A program made the position numbers and the translations under genes. Source: Mesorhizobium tamadayense (GTDB lineage: Bacteria > Pseudomonadota > Alphaproteobacteria > Rhizobiales > Rhizobiaceae). Taken from it: 56,385 bases of DNA. The stretch is taken from NCBI RefSeq assembly GCF_003863365.1, contig NZ_RQXT01000046.1:1-56385 (forward strand), given 5' to 3'. Under the pieces are notes generated by a model. That model did no database searches. It was given only the letters and a program-made list of their open reading frames with translations, and was not told where the DNA came from. This document shows, piece after piece, positions 52,601 to 56,385 of the stretch; positions within the stretch are counted from its first letter, which is position 1, and each line of letters starts with the position of its first letter.

Positions 52601-53890
52601 ATGAGTGATGTTTTCACCGGATCGTTCGCGGATCGCTATGCGGCGCTGATCGATCCACGGTCGGGTCCGCTCGGCACTGAGGCGCTTTCGGCCGCGGGCC
52701 TTTTCCTGTGCGGTATCAGCGCTTGCGTCGATGCGCGCGTCGAAATGCGCGATATCCAGCCCCTGCTGGACGCACCGTCCGATACGCCGGCGGGGCGCCT
52801 TGCCAGTCTTCTTCTTTCGCGCGCCGCCCGCGGGGTGGGCGGCGAGGTGCGCTTCGACTGGCCGGAAGGCCCGGCATGGCTGCGCGACCGCCTGTGTCCG
52901 CGCTATGCGCTGGGCGGTACCGGTCCACAGGCTGCCTGGGTCCTCGGCGAGCTTGGCGTCCGCTCGCTCATCGCCCTCGAGGATCGCTATGCGGCGATGC
53001 TGAGGCAGATACCGGCCGGCGTTCTTCTGGCGGAAAAAGATACGCTGAAAGGCGCGGATCTGGTGCAGGCCTCGGGCCCGCACCTTCCCGAGATTTTCAT
53101 TTTCGAGTTCACCGCCGGCCGCGCCATCGGCGCCATCGTTCCGCCCCGGTCGTCGCGGGTCATCGTCCGCTTCGGCGACCGCGGCATTCAACGCGACAGG
53201 GATTTCGAGAGCCTGTCGCGGCGGCTGGCGCCGTCGGCCGCTGCTGGGCTTCTTGCCGGGCTGAACGACGAGGCGGCGGACAATGTCGGCGCCGCCAGCC
53301 GGCACGTCTTCGCGCTCAGCCGGGACTGGAAGGCAGCCGGGCTCGCGACGATCCATTTCGAACTGGCGGGTTATGCATCGCAGCAGGCCGTGAAGGAGCT
53401 TCTTGGGCACGCTCGTGGCGCGATCACCTCGCTCGGCATGAGCTATTCCGAACTGCTCGAGATGAACCCGTTCGCGCAACATCCGATGGAGGCTCTCATC
53501 GCGGTCGGCGAACAACTCGGTCTGCGGCGGGTGTGCGTGCATGCCGATACATGGGCCGTTGCCGTGACGCTCAACGATCCGCAAGAGGAAGAGCTGGCAC
53601 TGATGGCAGGCTGCGCGATCGCCAGCGCCAGGGCGGCAAATGGCGCGCCGGCGCGCACGATCGCCATCGCGCCGGAGGCCGATTTCCATCCGCTTCCCTT
53701 CGAAACGCCGGTACACAAGGGACGCTGGACATTCGTAGCCTGCGCGTCGCCCTATCTGGGCAAGCCCGCGACGACGCTCGGTCTTGGCGACAGTTTTACC
53801 GCCGGCTGCCTGCTCATCCTGGGACGAACAGGCCGTGCCGAGACCGGCCTAACCTGCAAAATGCCTGAAGGATGCTCCGATGTTTCTTGA
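52601..53890 (+). CDS. ADP-dependent glucokinase/phosphofructokinase-family sugar kinase
   Basis: A 429-residue kinase of the ribokinase fold, ADP-dependent glucokinase/phosphofructokinase branch. Indicators are GGTGPQAAWVLGELG in the N-terminal half, GMSYSELLEMNPF and VCVHADTWAVAVTLND in the C-terminal half, and the catalytic GLGDSFTAGCLL with the base aspartate near residue 400. The branch is best known from archaea and animals, but members occur in proteobacteria. ADP rather than ATP use is inferred from the family. The ATG at 52601 follows GAGGAGGAAG. It overlaps the SDR gene by 11 bp. Confidence 0.75.
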   Translation: MSDVFTGSFADRYAALIDPRSGPLGTEALSAAGLFLCGISACVDARVEMRDIQPLLDAPSDTPAGRLASLLLSRAARGVGGEVRFDWPEGPAWLRDRLCPRYALGGTGPQAAWVLGELGVRSLIALEDRYAAMLRQIPAGVLLAEKDTLKGADLVQASGPHLPEIFIFEFTAGRAIGAIVPPRSSRVIVRFGDRGIQRDRDFESLSRRLAPSAAAGLLAGLNDEAADNVGAASRHVFALSRDWKAAGLATIHFELAGYASQQAVKELLGHARGAITSLGMSYSELLEMNPFAQHPMEALIAVGEQLGLRRVCVHADTWAVAVTLNDPQEEELALMAGCAIASARAANGAPARTIAIAPEADFHPLPFETPVHKGRWTFVACASPYLGKPATTLGLGDSFTAGCLLILGRTGRAETGLTCKMPEGCSDVS

Positions 53891-54653
53891 ACGATTCCGC
53901 CTTGACGGGAAGACGGCCTTCATCACCGGCGGCGGCCGCGGCATCGGCCTGTCGACGGCCGAAGCGCTTGCCGAGGCCGGCGCGAAGGTCATCATCTCGG
54001 ACCTCGACCGCCAAGTGCTCTCCGCCGGGCGTGATGAGCTGAAGCAGAAAGGTTATGACGTCGAGGCAGTGGAGCTCGACGTGACGAATTCCAAGGCCGT
54101 TGCCGTGGCCGCGCGGGCCGCCAACGAGCGCCATGGCGCGGTCGATATCCTGATCGCCAATGCTGGCATCGCCTGGCCTGACACGGGTGGCGAAGAGATG
54201 AGTGACGAGGTCTGGCTGAAGGTGGTCGATGTCGACTTGAACGGCGCCTATTGGTCCTGCCGGGAGTTCGCCAGACCCATGTTGGAGCGCGGCCGCGGCT
54301 CGATCGTCACCCTCGGCTCGATGTCCGGACTGATCTCCAACAAGCCGCAGCGTCAGGCGCATTATAATGCGGCGAAGGCCGCCGTCCATCACATGACCCG
54401 CTCCCTGGCCGGCGAATGGGCTGAGCGCGGCGTCAGGGTGAACTGTGTCGCGCCGACCTATGTCGATACCGTCATGTCGCGCGGCGGCTTCACAGACGAG
54501 AGGCTGATGCCGATCTGGATGGACATGACGCCGATGAAGCGTGTCGCCGGCCCGGACGAGATCGCGGCGCCTATTCTCTTTCTTGCCTCGGACGCCGCCA
54601 GCGCCATGACCGGCGCGGTGGTGGTTGTGGATTGCGGCTATACGATTTGGTAG
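53880..54653 (+). CDS. SDR-family oxidoreductase (polyol dehydrogenase-like)
   Basis: A 257-residue classical short-chain dehydrogenase: TGGGRGIGLSTAEAL near residue 16, ANAGIAWPDT, a serine in TLGSMSGLI, YNAAKAAVHH for catalysis, ending in VDCGYTIW. The sequence resembles polyol or sugar dehydrogenases of the D-arabinitol/sorbose reductase group. Its start overlaps the kinase stop by 11 bp, so translation is coupled. It likely turns the imported polyol into a ketose for the kinase. Confidence 0.88.
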   Translation: MFLERFRLDGKTAFITGGGRGIGLSTAEALAEAGAKVIISDLDRQVLSAGRDELKQKGYDVEAVELDVTNSKAVAVAARAANERHGAVDILIANAGIAWPDTGGEEMSDEVWLKVVDVDLNGAYWSCREFARPMLERGRGSIVTLGSMSGLISNKPQRQAHYNAAKAAVHHMTRSLAGEWAERGVRVNCVAPTYVDTVMSRGGFTDERLMPIWMDMTPMKRVAGPDEIAAPILFLASDAASAMTGAVVVVDCGYTIW

Positions 54654-54703
54654 GGATTGCCGATTCGGCGCGCCGGATATTCCTGCGCCAGGCGGGTTGA
54701 AGC

Positions 54704-55537
54704 ATGGATACTCCGAGCAAACGCGTCGATATGGTTCCCGCCAAGCGGCAGGCTCTCATCCTGGAGCATCTGCGCGTCAACGGCGCGGCCTCGATCCAGG
54801 AGCTTGCCGACACGATCGGCGGCTCGCAGTCGACGGTGCGGCGCGACCTTGAGCACCTCGTGGAGAAGGGCTATCTCGAACGCACCCATGGCGGCGCGCA
54901 TCTTTTGCAGCCAATGCGTGCGACCTTCGAGCGCGAGACAACCGTCAACGCCGAGCTGCAGCATGCCGAGAAGGTCGCGATCGGCCGCGAGGCGGCCGGG
55001 CGGCTCAGCGCCCGCGACAGCGTCATTTTCGACAGCTCCTCGACCGTGATGGAGGCGGTGCGCGCCGCGGCCGAACGGGACCTGCCGCTGACCGTGGTGA
55101 CGAACAGCCTGGAGATCGCCGATTTCGCCGCCAACATCAAATCCTGGCGCATCATCCTGCCGGGCGGCACCGTCCGTCCCGGCTACCGTCATCTGGCCGG
55201 CGAGCCTGGCGAGAGCTTCATCAAGACGCTGCATGCCGATCTCTGCATGACCGGCGCCTCGGCCGTCACCGGCACGCTTTTGACCGAGACGTCGCTGGAA
55301 GTGGCTTCGCTCAAGCGCGCCATGATCGGCTCCGCCCGCAAGACCATCCTGCTCGTCGACAGCTCTAAATTCACCGCACCCGGTTTCTGCACGCTTTCGG
55401 ACATTTCCGAAATCGACGAGGTGATCACTGACGAGGGCATCTCCCAGGATGCACTTTCGTCCTTGCGCTCCGCCGAGCGAAAAGTGACGGTAGTTCGCGT
55501 CAGCGCCTGGCCGGCTTCAGGTCGTTCCAAATTGTGA
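54704..55537 (+). CDS. DeoR-family transcriptional regulator
   Basis: A 277-residue DeoR/GlpR-type repressor. N-terminal helix-turn-helix: AASIQELADTIGGSQSTVRR (residues about 28-47), then DLEHLVEKGYLERTHGGA. C-terminal sugar-phosphate sensor domain: VIFDSSSTVMEAV, TNSLEIADF and ILLVDSSKF, of the phosphosugar isomerase-like fold. It lies last in the rightward operon, 50 bp after the SDR, and probably senses a phosphorylated intermediate of the kinase pathway while controlling the divergent region at 52.2-52.6 kb. Confidence 0.9.
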   Translation: MDTPSKRVDMVPAKRQALILEHLRVNGAASIQELADTIGGSQSTVRRDLEHLVEKGYLERTHGGAHLLQPMRATFERETTVNAELQHAEKVAIGREAAGRLSARDSVIFDSSSTVMEAVRAAAERDLPLTVVTNSLEIADFAANIKSWRIILPGGTVRPGYRHLAGEPGESFIKTLHADLCMTGASAVTGTLLTETSLEVASLKRAMIGSARKTILLVDSSKFTAPGFCTLSDISEIDEVITDEGISQDALSSLRSAERKVTVVRVSAWPASGRSKL

Positions 55538-55553
55538 TGCCGCCATGCGCCGA

Positions 55554-55569
55554 CGTAACCCAGGTTACG
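55554..55569. repeat. Short palindrome after the DeoR gene
   Basis: CGTAACCCAGGTTACG is a 7-bp inverted repeat with a 2-bp centre, 17 bp after the DeoR stop. No T-run follows, so it is not a clear terminator. It might bind a dimeric regulator. Confidence 0.45.
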
Positions 55570-55683
55570 AGCAAGCTATAACGACGAGCGGGTTGATCGG
55601 CGTGCCGGATGGGGGTGCGGTAGCAGGTGCGATCTGGATGCACGCGTGATCGTACAGCTTTCACCGGCATATGCTACTGCACT

Positions 55684-55958
55684 CTAGTATCCTGGACGCT
55701 CGCGGGTTTCGGCCTCGGACGCAAGGTCCGCCGCTCCGATGACCCCGTCATGTCGACGCAACTTTGCCGCGACGATTACCACCTGCAAAAGGCTCGGCCC
55801 AGTCGCGCACCCCCGGACAAGATCCAAAGCCCCGAGCAAGGCCGCCGCCGATGACGATGCGATCGACATCGAGCATCAGCTTGATTTCGAGGCAGAGGCC
55901 CCGATGTGGCGTGCGGCTTCGCAGACAATCGCCTTGGCCCAGGATCAGGAGACTTCCT
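55684..55958 (-). pseudogene. ROK-family kinase/regulator relic, frameshifted
   Basis: Minus-strand reading gives LMLDVDRIVIGGGLARGFG in one frame and LQVVIVAAKLRRHDGVIGAADLASE in another, up to a stop near 55684. These are the two parts of the C-terminal region of a ROK-family sugar kinase or NagC-type repressor (usual order DPD.IVIGGG ... IVPA.LGDDAGVIGAA). A frameshift separates them. It may once have belonged to the carbohydrate locus. Confidence 0.6.
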
Positions 55959-56385
55959 AAACGCGGCCAGCACGATTCTGATTGGAGCAGCCAGGCCCGC
56001 TGGGTGGGGTCTATCTTGCAGCCGGATCTTTCGCCGGACTGCTCTCAGCACAGCGAGTGACCCGTTGCCGATCCGATGCTTAATGCGCCCTGTCGAGCGA
56101 GATAACGCCGAGTCGTCGTTATTCGGCACCGGCGGTTCTTTGGGGACATTTTCGACCGGCTGCGGCTCTAAAACTTTCATCAGGAAAAAGTAAATATTTC
56201 TCAATATTGTTAAGTTTTCATCGCACTTACCGCGGGTCCTATCTGTGCTTATCAGAGAGGCAGCCGATTAGGTTGCAGCAGTAACGGCAACTGAAATTCC
56301 GGTTCGATAGATGATTACTTAATTTCAAGTTGGCACACAAGCGTTTGGCGAAAAACAGCCCCGCCAGTGCGCGTTCTTCGCCGCC
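55959..56385. other. Terminal stretch without an intact gene
   Basis: No intact gene was seen. A minus-strand frame from 56204 (MRNIYFFLMKVLE) runs towards the ROK relic and could be the N-terminal rest of the same gene with a large deletion, but this is weak. The last 200 bp are more AT-rich (for example 56186-56222), as expected for an intergenic promoter region. Confidence 0.3.

Noticed and set aside
52391..53716. 441-residue open frame on the minus strand
   Set aside because: Antisense to the ADP-dependent-type kinase, which has clear motifs. The antisense translation shows none.
1..56385. tRNA, rRNA, CRISPR array or replication origin
   Set aside because: I saw no cloverleaf-type sequence, rRNA segment, regularly spaced repeats or repABC-type genes. 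A covariance-model scan would be needed to exclude small RNAs.

Overview
The window looks like accessory DNA from a GC-rich alphaproteobacterium of the order Hyphomicrobiales (a Rhizobium- or Mesorhizobium-like root or soil bacterium). The evidence is five ABC importers of typical rhizobial type, LysR/DeoR/MarR regulators, a DUF1403/ScpB remnant, an RHH-PIN and a RES-Xre toxin-antitoxin module, and many broken insertion-sequence pieces. I assigned this from protein character only and cannot name a species. I saw no rRNA, tRNA or CRISPR array.

Layout. 0-1.8 kb: end of a polar amino acid ABC operon (permease, ATPase). 1.8-9 kb: rhodanese, a small protein, a zinc-ribbon/cyclase/AAA protein whose C-terminus is a second copy of that small protein, and a LysR regulator divergent from an amidohydrolase. 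8.9-16.2 kb: a decayed region with relics of IS3 and IS1-like transposases, a sulfite-oxidase-type protein, an Xre protein, a HEPN protein, a DUF1403-ScpB chimera and a broken RES toxin, mixed with intact small genes (cold-shock protein, RHH-PIN pair, Xre antitoxin).

16.2-34.2 kb is the most interesting part. It holds two sugar-type ABC importers, an IolE-like TIM-barrel protein, three SDR dehydrogenases, a zinc alcohol dehydrogenase (frameshifted), a YciI-like and a Dabb protein, a LysR regulator, and a full lower pathway for hydroxyquinol: intradiol dioxygenase, maleylacetate reductase, 3-oxoadipate CoA-transferase (two subunits) and thiolase. No aromatic hydroxylase is present. I infer that an imported cyclic polyol may be oxidised and dehydrated to hydroxyquinol, then cleaved and sent to succinyl-CoA plus acetyl-CoA. 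This is a hypothesis from gene content.

34.2-36.2 kb is another scar with small genes, an IS256-type transposase end and a sugar-ABC ATPase fragment. 36.2-45.7 kb, all on the minus strand, is a peptide/opine-type locus: fused DppDF ATPase, MarR regulator, SDR, two FAD oxidoreductases (one frameshifted), binding protein and two permeases. 46-55.5 kb is a carbohydrate or polyol locus. An aldolase-like gene, a MalEFGK-type importer and an SDR run leftward; an ADP-dependent-type sugar kinase, an SDR and a DeoR regulator run rightward from a shared AT-rich promoter region. The last 0.85 kb has a ROK-family relic and no intact gene.
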